This document shows positions 11,593-23,419 of a stretch of DNA of 64,000 nucleotides, piece after piece; within the stretch, counting starts at the first letter, position 1; every line of letters starts with the position of its first letter. The stretch spans positions 16,621,745-16,685,744 of the forward strand of contig CM055113.1 of the NCBI GenBank assembly GCA_029204225.1, written 5' to 3'. The position numbers and the translations under genes are program-made. Below the pieces are notes generated by a model. It saw nothing but the letters and a program-made list of their open reading frames with translations. It did not search any database and was not told the DNA's origin. This DNA is from Diphasiastrum complanatum. Lineage: Eukaryota; Streptophyta; Lycopodiopsida; Lycopodiales; Lycopodiaceae.

Positions 11593-12640
11593 GATCTTCT
11601 CCAGGGGGGTGCCACTTTCAAGGGAATACTCCCTACTCCTTCAATTTTGCATTCACAATCACCTGCAGTATAGATATATTTCTTGACTCCTTCATAAGGC
11701 ATAAGAGCAGAAAAGAATTCCTTGGAGCTACACATATGAGAGAAAGCTCCACTATCAATATACCACATACCATCCTTTTTTAAAGGAGAAGAAGAGAAGC
11801 TTGATACCATAAGAGAGCCTCCTCTATCACTTGCAATTTCATCACTTTCTCTCTCATTAGAGATGTTGGCTTGCTTGAAATTGGTTCTTTTTCTTGAAGC
11901 AATTTGAGACATAATGGCCTTTCTTGCCACAAAAGAAACACTTGATCTTCTTTTTCTTCAATTTTGATGTAGAAGCTTGAGAGAAATTCTCCTCCTCTCC
12001 ATATTTGTCCTTGTTGAAGAATTGTTGGTGTTGACTTTGCTCCTCCCTTTGTGCTTGTCTTTGACAAATAAAGCTTTGCCATCTCCATCATGATTGATTG
12101 AGAGTTTGTCCATCCTCATGAGCTTGTCTTCTCGTCTACACTCTTCAACAATAAGTACACCTTTTAAGGCCTCCAAACTTGGTAGCTCTTCTTTGATGGC
12201 ATATGATTGGACAAGATTATTGAATTAATCTCTCAAGCCATTGAGGATGGCTTGCACTTGCTCACTTTGATTGATGTGATCTCCAATGCATGCAAGCCCT
12301 CTATGGATGTCTTTGACTCTAAATATATAATTGGAAGAACTCTCATCACTCCTTTGAAAATTTTGAAAATTTTGGTTTCTTAGAGTGAGGAGTTAAGAGG
12401 CATTCTTGGCCTCATAGATGGCTTTGAGTGTGTCCCAAGCCTCCTTGGCTGAGATACAAGCACCAATTTCTCTCAACACTTCATTTGAAACATTTATCTT
12501 GATATAGTAAAGAGCCATTCTAGCTCTTTTCTTGTACCTTTGGACTTCTTGAAGCAATTGAGGCTCCTCCTCAAGTCCAAGGACAATATCCATTACATCT
12601 TGGAGGATCAAAATTGATTCCATCCTTACCTTCCAAATAG
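11586..12640 (-). mobile_element. Ty1/copia relic: gag and protease only
   Basis: Minus strand. Gag start near 12623 (MDIVLGLEEEPQ, then KKRARMALYYIK), the rest of gag to about 11960, and protease near 11770 (WYIDSGAFSHM). Integrase, RT and RNase H are missing. Several breaks. The gag is related to the plus-strand scrap at 14220-14495. Confidence 0.75.
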
Positions 12641-13146
12641 AGTAACTGGAGGTAGTTAATCTCTACTAGATTCCAAGAGGAAGGAACCCATGGAAGCCAT
12701 AAAAATTTGAGAAGATGTCTTGTAATGGATCACAAAGTGTTGTTTCTCTCTCAATAATGGATCCAACAAAGGTGTGCTACCAACTCCAATATGAGATCTT
12801 GCAACTTAGTGTGAGATCTATCTCACTAGCTCTACCAATCTGTCTCAAACTAGATCAAACTTTGAACCAAAGGTGAAGCAAAGACAATTTTTGGGTCAAA
12901 CTCACTAAAGGACATGGAACACACTCAAATCATCCACACAAGACTAAAATACATGTGGTTTGTATGAAACTATGTGGCTATGACCTCAAAAAATTGGCTA
13001 TGACCTCAAAAAATTGTCTAGATCTCAAATAGACTAGATTGGCATGCTTTTCCTTGAGTTTTTGGATCAAACAAGCAAGATATGAGTCAAACAAAATGTG
13101 TCCAACCAGGTTGGGTGCCCTATTCACCTTGATTCAAATACAAGAC
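12641..13146. other. no gene seen; probable copia leader/LTR
   Basis: Lies on the 5' side of the minus-strand copia gag. Holds short direct repeats (TGGCTATGACCTCAAAAAATT twice near 12975-13015). A clean LTR boundary or primer site was not identified. Confidence 0.4.
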
Positions 13147-13517
13147 GGCCCATAAAAGAATGGATTTAATGTGGAAGTTTTAAAACTTCAACTTTAAAGT
13201 TTAAGTCTTTGTGAACTTTGAAGTAATTTTAGAACTTCAACTTTGCACTTCTTTGAAGTTTAGCTTTTTGTGAACTATGAAGTTTAAAAAAGATGTAAAT
13301 GGACACAACAATTTATGTAATGTGAACCTTTAAGTAAGTGGACACATTAAATAGATTGTTGTGTCCATGTACATCTTTTTCAAACTTCATAGTTCACAAA
13401 AGTTAAACTTCAAAGAAGTGCAAAGTTGAAGTTCTAAAATTACTTCAAAGTTCACAAAGACTTAAGCTTCAAAGTTGAAGTTAAAACTAACACATTAAAT
13501 CCATTCTTTTATGGGCC
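13147..13517. mobile_element. foldback / MITE-like element (371 bp, arms about 165 bp)
   Basis: Left arm from GGCCCATAAAAGAATGG (13147) and right arm ending in its reverse complement (13517) pair over roughly 165 bases around a short centre near 13330. AACTTCAA and AAGTTCACAA words occur throughout both arms. No protein is encoded. A target-site duplication was not evident. Full-length inverted symmetry with terminal GGCCC fits a non-autonomous DNA transposon. Confidence 0.75.
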
Positions 13518-14219
13518 CAATTGAAAGGTGTGTGTGTTCTATGCTTTAAACCACTTTTTTTATGGACTATAGACAGTCGCAGTAGATTTGTGAAGGAAAT
13601 CGCCATACTACATTGCTTTTTAAGCAAAATTTGATAGTAGAAACTTGAACCGTGCCTTTTTGTATGTTGCAAAAAATGATAGTTTCATACATATGTTTGA
13701 TGTGTATTTTGTAAATTACATACGTTGCTTATGCCCTAAAGCTAATCAGTATGACTTTTGCCCTGACACGGTTCAAGACCTAGGGCAGAACGTATTGCAA
13801 GTAAACTAAACTATGGTTGGGAAGATTGGACGTATTTTATGCAATTAAGTTTATGTTGATAAAGTAGTGAATCCTGTTTCGAACATGGATAACAACAACT
13901 GATGCTCAACTATGACACCTGTCTTCCCCACTGTACTAACTTGTGCCATTTTGTGTTGTGGGGATGGTGGCTAACAATTGAGTAGAATTTGGGTGTGTTT
14001 CAATCTTAGGAAGTGGCAAAAGTTATTAGATTGAGGATAGATCATAGGTTGATCAAGATTCCATGATTCTATGTGTTGATTTGCTTGGTATAAATGCTAG
14101 AAGAGAATTTTTGAGATAGTTTGAAATCTTGGTGATTTCTTTTGAAAGCATCTGTTGTTGTTCAAAGGAGTGCTTTGTGCATTGAAATAGGTTGAAAGAG
14201 AAGATCGGGTCATTGCTAC
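13518..14219. other. no gene seen; probable copia leader
   Basis: Precedes the + strand copia gag scrap, so part may be its LTR and leader. No terminal repeats, primer site or coding stretch could be supported. Confidence 0.35.
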
Positions 14220-14460
14220 ATGGCAACCTCAATTGGAGTCATGTTGGAAGCCAATGATAGGCTTACCTCAAGTAACTATTCCTTGTGGAAAGTGATGATG
14301 GAATCACTTCTTGAGATGAATGATGTTTTGGATATTGTTGTAGGTTTGGAGGAGAGGCCAGCAACACAACAAGATCAAGTGAGGTATGACAAGAGGGCCA
14401 AGAAGGCTCTACACATTATCAAGATGAATGTTATCAATGAGCTTCTCAAAGCAGTCCTAC
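14220..14460 (+). mobile_element. Ty1/copia gag scrap
   Basis: Starts with MATSIGVMLEANDRL, then LTSSNYSLWKVMMESLL, the gag_pre opening common in plant copia elements, with VGLEERPA and RAKKALHIIKM beyond. Related to the minus-strand gag at 12393-12623. Similarity stops near 14460. Confidence 0.7.
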
Positions 14461-15120
14461 TTTTGGAAAGAGGTGGCCGACAAGTCGGACACTGAGTCAT
14501 GTCTAAGTACAACTTTCTATGTTGAGATTGTCGGTCAGTCTGAACGAGTACAGCAATAATTGGAGTGCTATTTCCATTAGGACATTTTTGATTGGCAAAC
14601 AAGATCGATTGACTTGTCTCAATTTGTAGAATTCAGCTATATTTTACCCCTCACATGTCTATGATTTTTTTTTCTGAACTCAATGGCGACCACAAAGCCC
14701 TAGCAATGTTGCTATATACTTAACTCCAAAAGAGTATACTACAACAATCATGTATTGATGAGGCCCTGACCACCTACTACCTTAAAAGGATGTTGGCCAT
14801 GCATCTGTGATGATCTAACCGATAATAAGATCAGGGAGAGGCTGTTCGATTAGAATCATATGTTGATCTTCCTGTGGAGTATCAATCTTTGTTGTTGAGC
14901 CTTCTTCCACTCTGGAGGCGCAACTCAGATGGAAGTTTATTTATCAGAGTAGATCCATCTATATTGTTCTCTTACCTTCAGTTTTTGTAGTGGCATTGAT
15001 AAGCTGACCAGGCAACTCATTGAAGGTATTGATGGGTCTTGATGCTACTACTGTTGTTGCTACTTAAAGGGAGGAACTAAAGGAGTAGGGGTTTGAAGCC
15101 TCGCTTGACTTGGCCATTGT

Positions 15121-15188
15121 GTTTCATGTCTGAAGATGAGGTTGAAGCTTTAGACATGAAGCTTCAACCTCAGCTTCAGACATGAAAC
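15121..15188. repeat. 30-bp hairpin with one mismatch
   Basis: Arms 15121-15150 and 15159-15188 are reverse complements with a single mismatch, around the 8-base loop TAGACATG. Shorter than most plant microRNA precursors. Confidence 0.9.
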
Positions 15189-15266
15189 ATGTATGAAGAT
15201 TTGTTAGTTCTGTTGGCGCTCCTAGCTGCAAGGTGCTTGTGGTGTAGTGATTTTCATTGCTGGTCG

Positions 15267-15421
15267 TTTTTGGAAATTCTAATTTTTCAGCTTTTGGAAA
15301 ATTTACTTTTTTCATCCTATTTTGTGACACAAGTTAAAAATAATCATATTTTTAACTTCTGTCACAAAATAGGATGAAAAAAGTAAAATTTCCAAAAGCT
15401 GAAAAATTAGAATTTTCAAAA
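15267..15421. repeat. 75-bp-arm hairpin, MITE-like
   Basis: Left arm 15267-15341 and right arm 15348-15421 are nearly perfect reverse complements (landmarks TTTTTGGAAATTCTAA, CATCCTATTTTGTGAC) with a loop of about 6 bases. AT-rich, no coding. A small non-autonomous inverted-repeat element or a small-RNA-producing hairpin. Confidence 0.85.
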
Positions 15422-15591
15422 ATTCTAATTTGTGAATAAATTTGTTCCTTCTTAAGGTTGTCAACCATCAGAAAGTTGTTCAGAAGCTGGGCTGCAGCTC
15501 TAGATGACAGGATCTTGGATGGAGTCTAAGAGATACTCGTCATGAGTCCATAGAACTCGACTGAGGTGTCAACGAACGACTTGATCACGTT

Positions 15592-15743
15592 CTTGGCGTG
15601 CTTATGGTTTCGAGATGGCTGGTTGGCAGATGTGATGCCTATGGCAGAAAGGGCTTCATCACATTCTTGGCGTGCTTATGATTTGGAGATGGCTGGTTGC
15701 CAGATGTGATGCCTATGGCAGCAAGGGCGGCTTTAGTAACACG
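15592..15743. repeat. 76-bp tandem duplication
   Basis: Two adjacent copies share TTGGCGTGCTTATG.TT, GAGATGGCTGGTTG and CAGATGTGATGCCTATGG, with about five differences. Lies within the unknown minus-strand coding relic 15440-16040. Confidence 0.85.
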
Positions 15744-15761
15744 CACCTTGTGTGTGGTATT

Positions 15762-16040
15762 CTAGAAGGTGACATAAAACTTAGACTTGGCCTCGATCCA
15801 CGTGCTAAAGGCCATGGTAATGAAATGCATGTTTATTTTCCCAGAAAAGGCATGCTCGTAGATGCCCATTGCCGTGAGCAAAGGCTCGACAAGAGTCAGC
15901 CATTGAGCGACCATGCTTGCGCTAGGGAGCATCATGATGTTCGTTGCAGTTGGAACACCACGATGAATACAATATTTCGGAGACTGAGAAGTGTCGATAG
16001 AAGACATGGTGTCTAGACAGTAAGTGCAAGTGTATATCAA
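15762..16040 (-). pseudogene. unknown minus-strand reading frame, probably element-derived
   Basis: Ninety-two codons with LTLVEPLLTAMGIYEHAF and MAFSTWIEAKSKFYVTF. Protein-like sequence seems to go on leftwards across the duplicated block, interrupted. It resembles no standard pol domain; a divergent gag is possible. No LTR or TIR was tied to it. Confidence 0.3.
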
Positions 16041-16648
16041 AAGGTAGAAAGAAGTGGGCAGAAAGTTTTGGTCACGAGAAAAATTGGCAAGAGCTCCGCT
16101 AGCACAAGTGAGAAATGAATCGAATTCAGCCTACTTATAGGTAAATTTGGAGGGTCCATTACATAGAATACTAGTTTGGCTGATCAGTTCTGAACCAAAA
16201 TCTGCACGCTTGTTCAGTACTGTGAAAATAGGCTATAAAAATCTTAGTGAAGGTTTCTGAGGCTTTGAACCTATCCGGCGAACGTTTTTCAGGTCTGGCG
16301 AAGGATGAACCTTCGCCCAAGAGGATCCTTTGCCCAAGTACTATCATAAATGCAAATTTTCAAGATCTGAACCTATAGTCGACCCAATTTTGGCATTTTA
16401 AATTCATCAGGCATGTCGGTGAAGGTTTATGAGGAGAGTAAGGTGCTCGGCAAAGGTTTCCAAAATGGCATATTGCTGATCATTCGCCTAACTCAAAAAC
16501 AAGTACCAACTGGTGAAAAGAACGTTCGACCAACTCAGTATGGGTATATTTGAGGTAGATCTTGCTTTTGAAAACTCAACGAACAATTCTAAACACAGTT
16601 TGTGCAAAAAATGACCAAAAAAGTGATTGCCCAAGTCATTTTCCCATA

Positions 16649-17560
16649 TGTTGGATTATTCTCCTTCTTACCAATCGACTATTCGGTTTTAATCTTCATC
16701 CATTGTTTATTCAATTCTGCGGATTTTCCCATGTTTTTATAGAGTTTGCAGTTTTACAAGTGTTTTTACACAGTCTGTAGAAATACATGGAGTTGACAAC
16801 AATGTCGCCTTTTTCGCCTGTCAGGAATCTCGTTGAAAAATGCAGTGTCATCTTTTTCGCATTTTTCGCCTGTCCGGAATCTCGTGTAAAATCACAGTGT
16901 CACATTTTTCGCTTTTTCTAAAGTCAGTCAAATGTTATAGAAATGACTCTGGCAAAGTGTGGGGCAACCCTAAATGAGATTTAAAGACACTGTCGGGTTT
17001 TTTTTTGCATTTTTCACAAAATCTTAGCACTGTTGCCTTTTGCAACAGTGTCGCCTATGGCTGTTTTAGTTCATTTCTACAGAGCTACAGATTTAGTTCA
17101 TTTATGTAGAAAGACTGTTTACGGCCAATTTCACCACTTATCAGCAATCAATGACAAGGAACCGAATGGATGCCAATGGATCACCAACCAATTGGCGATC
17201 GCAATTGACAACCTAATTTCTTAGAATAAATAGCCGTTCATATTCATACATTTTCATTGTCAGAATTATCAGAAGAAGTTTTTGAATAGTTAGCTCTCTC
17301 TCTCAAGCCTGCGAGCTTGAACACTCCTGAGCATTCTAGCTCACTTCTTAGAGTTGTTTTAGAGATTGCTATTGCGCTATTGCTTATTAGCATTGTGCAT
17401 TAATTCAGACTTTCATTTTAGCCGCTCACAGATAGCATAGAGTACGCGGCTTCGATCTGCAACTTATTGTACTCATTTACTTCTGTTTTGTTTTCATACT
17501 GAATCAATACTATCCTTTATTGCATTCAGCTTCATCTCGATACGAGATCACGTCCCCTAC
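16649..17560 (+). mobile_element. copia LTR, TGTTGGATTATTCTC family, right end uncertain
   Basis: Starts TGTTGGATTATTCTCC. Matches the copia LTR at 37215-37879 in several blocks: the start, ACTGTTTACG, and the AGAATAAATAGC(C/T) TATA region near 17224. It is longer than that copy because of an insert with TTTTTCGC repeats (about 16800-17035). Diverged, hence old. It may be the 5' LTR of the element whose 3' end lies at 22623-23418. Confidence 0.7.
16800..17035. repeat. TTTTTCGC-rich repeat block inside the LTR
   Basis: Two copies of a unit of about 60 bases containing TTTTTCGCCTGTC.GGAATCTCGT, then further CACATTTTTCGC and GCATTTTTCAC words. Similar in wording to the array at 6404-7140. Confidence 0.65.
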
Positions 17561-17719
17561 AACTGAACAAATCAGACGTCATAGATTCTACCGAATGCGG
17601 TCCCAACTCTACAAGCCATCCACAAACCCATTCGAGGGATAAGAACTTGATAGAGCCGAGTCCTCACGAGCTAGAACCCATGTTCATGGTGTTGAAACAT
17701 CCCATGCAAGAACACACCT

Positions 17720-19793
17720 GAATGGAGTTTCTGCTACCCACAGTGCTCAAATATTTTCATAGAGAAATTTGGATCTAGATTTCACATCAGCAACTTTGAC
17801 AACTTTGGCTTTAACCCACTTGGTCATATAATCAGTTGCTACGATAATGTATCAGGCCTAAGATCCTCGCACGACAGGATGAATAAGACCAACATAATCC
17901 AGTCCCCATTTTTCAAATGGCTTGCGATTAAACCAGATGTAAGAGTTCACAGTTCTGTCTAGTAGGCCGTCGTGCTCGCTAGCAAACATCACATGTTTGA
18001 TATAAATTTCTATATCCTTATGAAGTGTAGGCCACCAACAACCTGATTGCAAAGTTTGTGAACAATAATATTTGTAGAGAAGTGTCCTCCGCCAATGCCA
18101 TCATGTGAAAACATGTTAAAATTTGATATTTCATGCGATAAAACACATCTACGTAGAATATTGTCTGATCCACGATGATACAATTGACCTGCAATCAATT
18201 GATAAGGTTGAGCCTTATGAATCAACTGTCTCTTATGTACTTTTGTCAAAGAGTCATTCGGTTTTCCTAGCATCAGGTACTCAACAATATACATTGTCCA
18301 CTCAGGTACTACCTCTACATATAATAATGCAGCATCTGGTAATTTATCATCCACTTCAATATTAAATGGTGCGGATTCAATTCGCGAAACGTGGTCAATA
18401 AGATAATGTTGCTTTCCCTTACGTACCACAATTCGAAAGTCAAATTCAGTCAATAACAGTAGTTATCTTGCAATACGCCCAATATTGCACGTCTTGTTTA
18501 CCAAGTAAAGTAATGGCTGGTGATCCGTATAAAATGCAAAGTGCGTTTCTATGAGGTAATGCCGAAATTTCTGTACATGAAAAAATCATGGCTAACGCTT
18601 CACGTTCTGTTGTTGAATAGTTCTTCTTTGGATCTGTAAGCTATCTGCTTGCAAATCGTATTGGATAGTCCTTCTTATATTCACCTGGCTGCGTCAGAAC
18701 TGATCCAATTGCATATTTCGAGGCATCAGTGTGAACATGAAACGCAATCGTCCAATCTGGAGAACACAGTATCGGTGTTGAAGTTAATGTTTTTTTAAAT
18801 TTTTCGCAGGCTTCTAATGCCTCTATTGTCCAAATAGGAACAATAGTCAGTTTGTATATAGGTCTTGCTAATTTTGCAAAGAAAATAATAAAAATTCGGT
18901 AATAGTTTGCATGACCCATAAATACATAAACTCCACAAATTGTTGTTGGCGGTGGCAATTCCACAATAACCTTGATTTTGGAATAATCCGTGGCAATGCC
19001 ATGTCTTGATATCACATGTCCAAGAACAACTCCATGGGAAACCCATATTGGCACTTTTCTGGATTTAAGAAAATTTGATACTTGCGACAACAGTCAGATA
19101 CTTTTTCCAATCGATTCAGCTGGTCTGTATCTGTGCCATAAACTCCAAGGTCATCCAAGTAAATTTCAAGAAATTTTTGTAGATAATCTTTAAAAACAAA
19201 TTGCATTACTCTTTGGAACAAACTTGGTGCATTACAGAGTCCAAACGACATTACTTTGTAAGCATAGGTGCTCCATTCTGTTGCAAAAGTTGTTTTGTGA
19301 CGATCTGCAGGTGCAATCTTGACCTGGTTGTATCCACTAAATCCATCCAGACAACTATAAGCTTCCGCTCCAGCAAGGCGGTCCAAAATGCTTTCAGTAA
19401 AAGGTAATAGAAAGTGATCCTTTCACGTCACTTTGTTCAAGGCCTTGAGATTCACACAAATTCTCAATTTCTCATTCTTTTTCGGAACAATGACAATTGG
19501 TGAAACCCATTGGTATGTTTGATCTCATAAATGAAATCGGCGTGAAGCAATCTTTGAAGTTCTTTCTTTATCAGATCCACAACATTAGGATTACAACGAT
19601 AGAACTTTGTAACCTTTGGAACTGCATCAAGTATTAAAGGTATAGTGTGTTCAATAACTGACGTCAGAATACCCTTGAGATCCTTATAAGTCCATGCAAA
19701 GCAATCTTGATACTTAATAAGTAACATTCGGAGCGTTTGAAACTGTTCAGGATTAAGTTGTGATTCTTTATATTGGTATAATGTCATGCCCAT
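17720..19793 (-). mobile_element. Ty3/gypsy pol relic
   Basis: Minus strand. RT amino part (about 19464-19793, FAWTYKDLKGI), RT core (19012-19386, SCLDGFSGYNQVKIAP, YLDDLGVYG), RNase H (18641-18950, HTDASKYAIGSVL), and integrase (about 17720-18150, KWGLDYVG). Same broad lineage as the element at 1-5378. Gag and protease are missing: the right side ends at the TIR-bounded element at 19782. Several breaks. Confidence 0.82.
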
Positions 19794-21790
19794 GACTGGT
19801 CTCGGGTAGCGTGTTCACGCTAGGGACCGATAGACCAACAACCCGTAAGTTAATTGTGACTATAAGGGAATTGGGGCCCTTATGTGTACATGGTCATAAT
19901 TAATGGTTGTAGGCCTAAATACTTGATGGTGGATTTATATGGGTCTATCAGTGAGTCATTGGGGAACTGGATGACGTGGCACATATAGGCTGCAGAGGTG
20001 TCCAGTGAGGTGTCACAGTGCACTACTGGTGATGCATGGGCCTTGGAGGGTATAAGTATACCTGCTGGGCTCTCACTAGTGTATGCTGGATAGCATGATC
20101 GGTGGCAGGATGTTGCTGGTGTGATGCCTCATTCCTCTTTGTGATTGATCCATAGCTTGGGGGCTAGGTCCGTTCGATCTAGGTTGGTTGGGTTGGTTTG
20201 TCCACCATCAGGTTCCCTTGTGTTGCTTGTGTTTGGCATGCTTAGAATATGATCCTTGGATTGAGGACTTTATATTGGTATGAGAGCTAATTCTAAGCAC
20301 GTTTTGCCATTGATTTGTGTTCAAGTGAAAATCTCGAATTGTGTGGGAGTTCTCCATTGTTTGATATGGAATCTCGACACTATTTCGAGAATTCAGTGGA
20401 GTATGCAACGATGCGGTGAAAGTGCAGATTATGCTTCCGGTAGATTTCCTTGTTTGAAGTGTAATCGGTTGTGTGGTAAGTGCACTACCAGGTATACAAT
20501 CGGTTCGATGTTTAGACACTTCATATTGGTTTTCAGGAAGTAGATTTCCGGTTTTCAATTCACTTGTTGCCGTTTACTTTATTAGGGACACTTTTTCGTT
20601 AGCAACGGGATCAATAAGAGTAAATGATGGTTTTTTCGGCTTTTTGTTCTTTACACAATGGTTTAGGTGGTTTTGTTGGCTGTCTTTTGCTTTTTAATGA
20701 GCCAATTTTGGCTTGAATCTGAGAAAAAGCAAGAAAAGAAGCACAAAAAAAAAGACTAATCACTGGTTGTGAGTGTTAGTGGTTTCTTACAGGATTTGCA
20801 TGGCGGTTTCTTGGTGTTTCACAAGTTCATGCTGGGTTTTTTTGTCATACTAACAGAGGTTTGCAGGCTTTTGTGAATCAGTAAGGCCATCATATAGATG
20901 GTATGGGTTACAGCTTAGCCTATTCTGTAAATATGGATGGGAACCTACAAATCTGGGTTTCTGAGAAAAACCGGACCTCATCTACCCTGTTTTTCAACCT
21001 TTGAGAAACTAATTTTTGTAGAGTCTGTAATAAAGTGTTGCTTATGCATAAATGAAAGCATAGCAACAATGTTTGCATTCTTGTTACAACTTTTATCTGC
21101 AAGAATAGCAGTATGAAGTTGACAGCTTCTAAGTAAAGCTAAAACAAGTCTAAACTTTTATTTATTTATAAAAGATATATTGGTGAATTTCTTAACACAT
21201 GAATTAACCCGCTTTTTTGTGATTCCTTGGAAGGTAATTCTGATTACCCGTTGACCATGGACGATGTCACAGAAATAGTTAAATAAAACCGTTTTCTAAA
21301 TTTGTTTTCTCTACTTGAATCTTCAAGTAATCCTTTTCTGATTTACGAGTCAATTCTCAAGCTTGGTAATAATGAAGATCTTTTGTTAAAGTCATTGTGT
21401 TGGGACATCATTGGTAACTACTTATAATGATGCAACACTTTATTTGGCTTTCAAGATTTTCTCAGAACTCTTCTTAGACTCTTCTCCTAGGCAAATCTAA
21501 AATGATCTGCACCCCTTAGAAACTCGTGCGTTTCCTGTTAAAAAGGGGAGAAGTAGGAAGAGAAGAGAATTATCAAGGAGACGCATCTGTCAGAGAATCC
21601 AGGAGGAATATGTTATATCGTTGATAGACCCATATAAATCCACCATCAAGTATTTAGGCCTACAACCATTAATTATGACCATGTACACATAAGGGCCCCA
21701 ATTTCCTTATAGTCACAATTAACTTACGGGTTGTTGGTCTACCGGTCCCTAGTGTGAACACGCTACCCAAGACCAGTCATGGGCATGACA
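19782..21790. mobile_element. 2.0 kb element with 169-bp terminal inverted repeats
   Basis: Left end TGTCATGCCCATGACTGG... (19782 to about 19951) and right end (about 21622-21790) are reverse complements with only about five differences; similarity stops abruptly at GGGTCTATCA on both sides. The interior holds no recognisable transposase. The left half resembles an LTR: a TATA-like GGGTATAAGTATACC near 20048 and TTGGTATGAGAGC near 20271, close to the tRNA-Met primer-binding sequence. So either a non-autonomous DNA transposon (Mutator-like TIR length) or two LTR starts facing one another. No target-site duplication was found. Confidence 0.65.
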
Positions 21791-22260
21791 CTAGTGAGTT
21801 TCCAATTGAAATCTCATCGGCCAAATAGTCTTCAACAACCAATGCTGATCTGCATTGCAAATATAATGTTCATGAAAATGTCAGTAGAAATTAGGACACT
21901 CATAGTATTCACATCAGTATATAATAAGCAAATCAACAGAAAGTTGAAATGAATAAATAACAAAATTACTGATTATGAATGAATCAAAAAGTTCAAGCAA
22001 TATTCATTACCAAATAAACTATAACTTACTTGAATGCACGGATTCATCTTTTTCTATGACCTCCTCTAGATAATAGATCATATATATCCTTGTTTACCAA
22101 TCTTTTTCTCTTGTTGCTTCGGAACTTTTTGTTGAGCACATCCATATCTTTAACAAGAGACAAATATGAGATACACATGGATTGAAATGCAGTTTTTATC
22201 TTATCCTTTGTCATCAGTACATTAGTATAGTAACAAACAACACAATGACAATAAAAAAGC

Positions 22261-22333
22261 TGGAGATGGCGCTAACGACTCTGTTGGAGATAGAGATGGC
22301 GCTAAACACTTACCCTGGAGATAGAGATGGCAT
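22261..22333 (+). repeat. three short tandem units
   Basis: Three copies of a GGAGATAGAGATGGCGCTAA-type unit, about 28-30 bases each, the first shorter and the last ending GGCATAGG. Non-coding. Around it, 21791-22622 contains nothing else I could assign. Confidence 0.7.
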
Positions 22334-22622
22334 AGGCTTTGTTTCAGAACTCCTAATTCAAATTTTTGGGTGTTCCCAACTATTGGGAGGGAATATTTCA
22401 GCATTTTAAAAATTATATTTTAACTATGGTTAAGCACTAGTGAAGTTTGATGTGACTAATCTAAGGGGCATTCATTTACATGGAAAGTAGTGCGGGCATA
22501 TGCATAAAGAAGATAGAAAATGATATTTATTACTTTATAGTTATTTTTCTCTCCTACATGGCATTTCTTATAGGGCCCTCTTTGGGCCCATATTTTCTCT
22601 AATGGTCCCCAAACAATTCATG

Positions 22623-23418
22623 AGAAGCAGCAGATGCGTAAGTATCCTTACCATTCTATTATAGGATCTCTTATGTACGCCATGATCTGTACCAGGCCAG
22701 ACATAGCTTTTGCAGTCAGCTCTCTCAGTCAGTTTATGACTAGCCTTGGTATAACACATTGGAAGGCTCCTATCAGAGTCATGAGATACCTTCGAGCTAC
22801 TATGGACTTTTGCATTTGTTATGGAGCAGTCGACAACGACAAACTCAATTTACTCAATGGTTACATAGATGCAAGTTGGGTAGGAGATGTAGACACTCGT
22901 AAATCCACTTTCGGTTTACATTCTTCCTCAACAATGGTCCAATTTCATGGAACAATTGCAAGCAATCTTCAATAGCTCTATCTTCCACTGAATCAGAGTA
23001 TATCGCAGCCTCTCAAGCTACAAAGGAAGCAATTTGGTTGAGAAACTTACTCTCAGATATCGGTCTGAATCAATATGCTCTGACAACATTATTTTGTGAT
23101 AATCAAAGTGCCATTGCTTTATCAGCCAACCCTAAATTTCATTCTAGGAGTAAGCATATTGAACTGAAGTATCATTTTGTCAGAAGCAAAGTTCTCAACG
23201 AAGAGGTCAGATTGTAGTACTGTAGAACGCAAGATATGACAGCAGATATTTTTACCAAAGCATTAAGTTTGAAAGCACACAGAAGATTCTATGTAGAACT
23301 AAGTTTGAAGGTCAAGGCATTCAAGGTTTCAGATTAAGGGGGAGTGTTGGATTATTCTCCTTCTTACTAATCGACTAATCGATTTCAATATTCATTTATT
23401 GTTTATCCAATTCTATGG
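22623..23418 (+). mobile_element. Ty1/copia RNase H relic with 3' LTR start
   Basis: RNase H-region sequence on the + strand (SLMYAMICTRPDIAFAV, DASWVGD, then ADIFTKAL-type end), a purine-rich AAGGGGGAG tract, and an LTR beginning TGTTGGATTATTCTCC at 23345. The LTR is cut off at about 23418 by the next relic. Same LTR family as 16649 and 37215; about one base in seven differs from the 16649 copy. A few breaks. Confidence 0.8.
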
Positions 23419-23419
23419 A

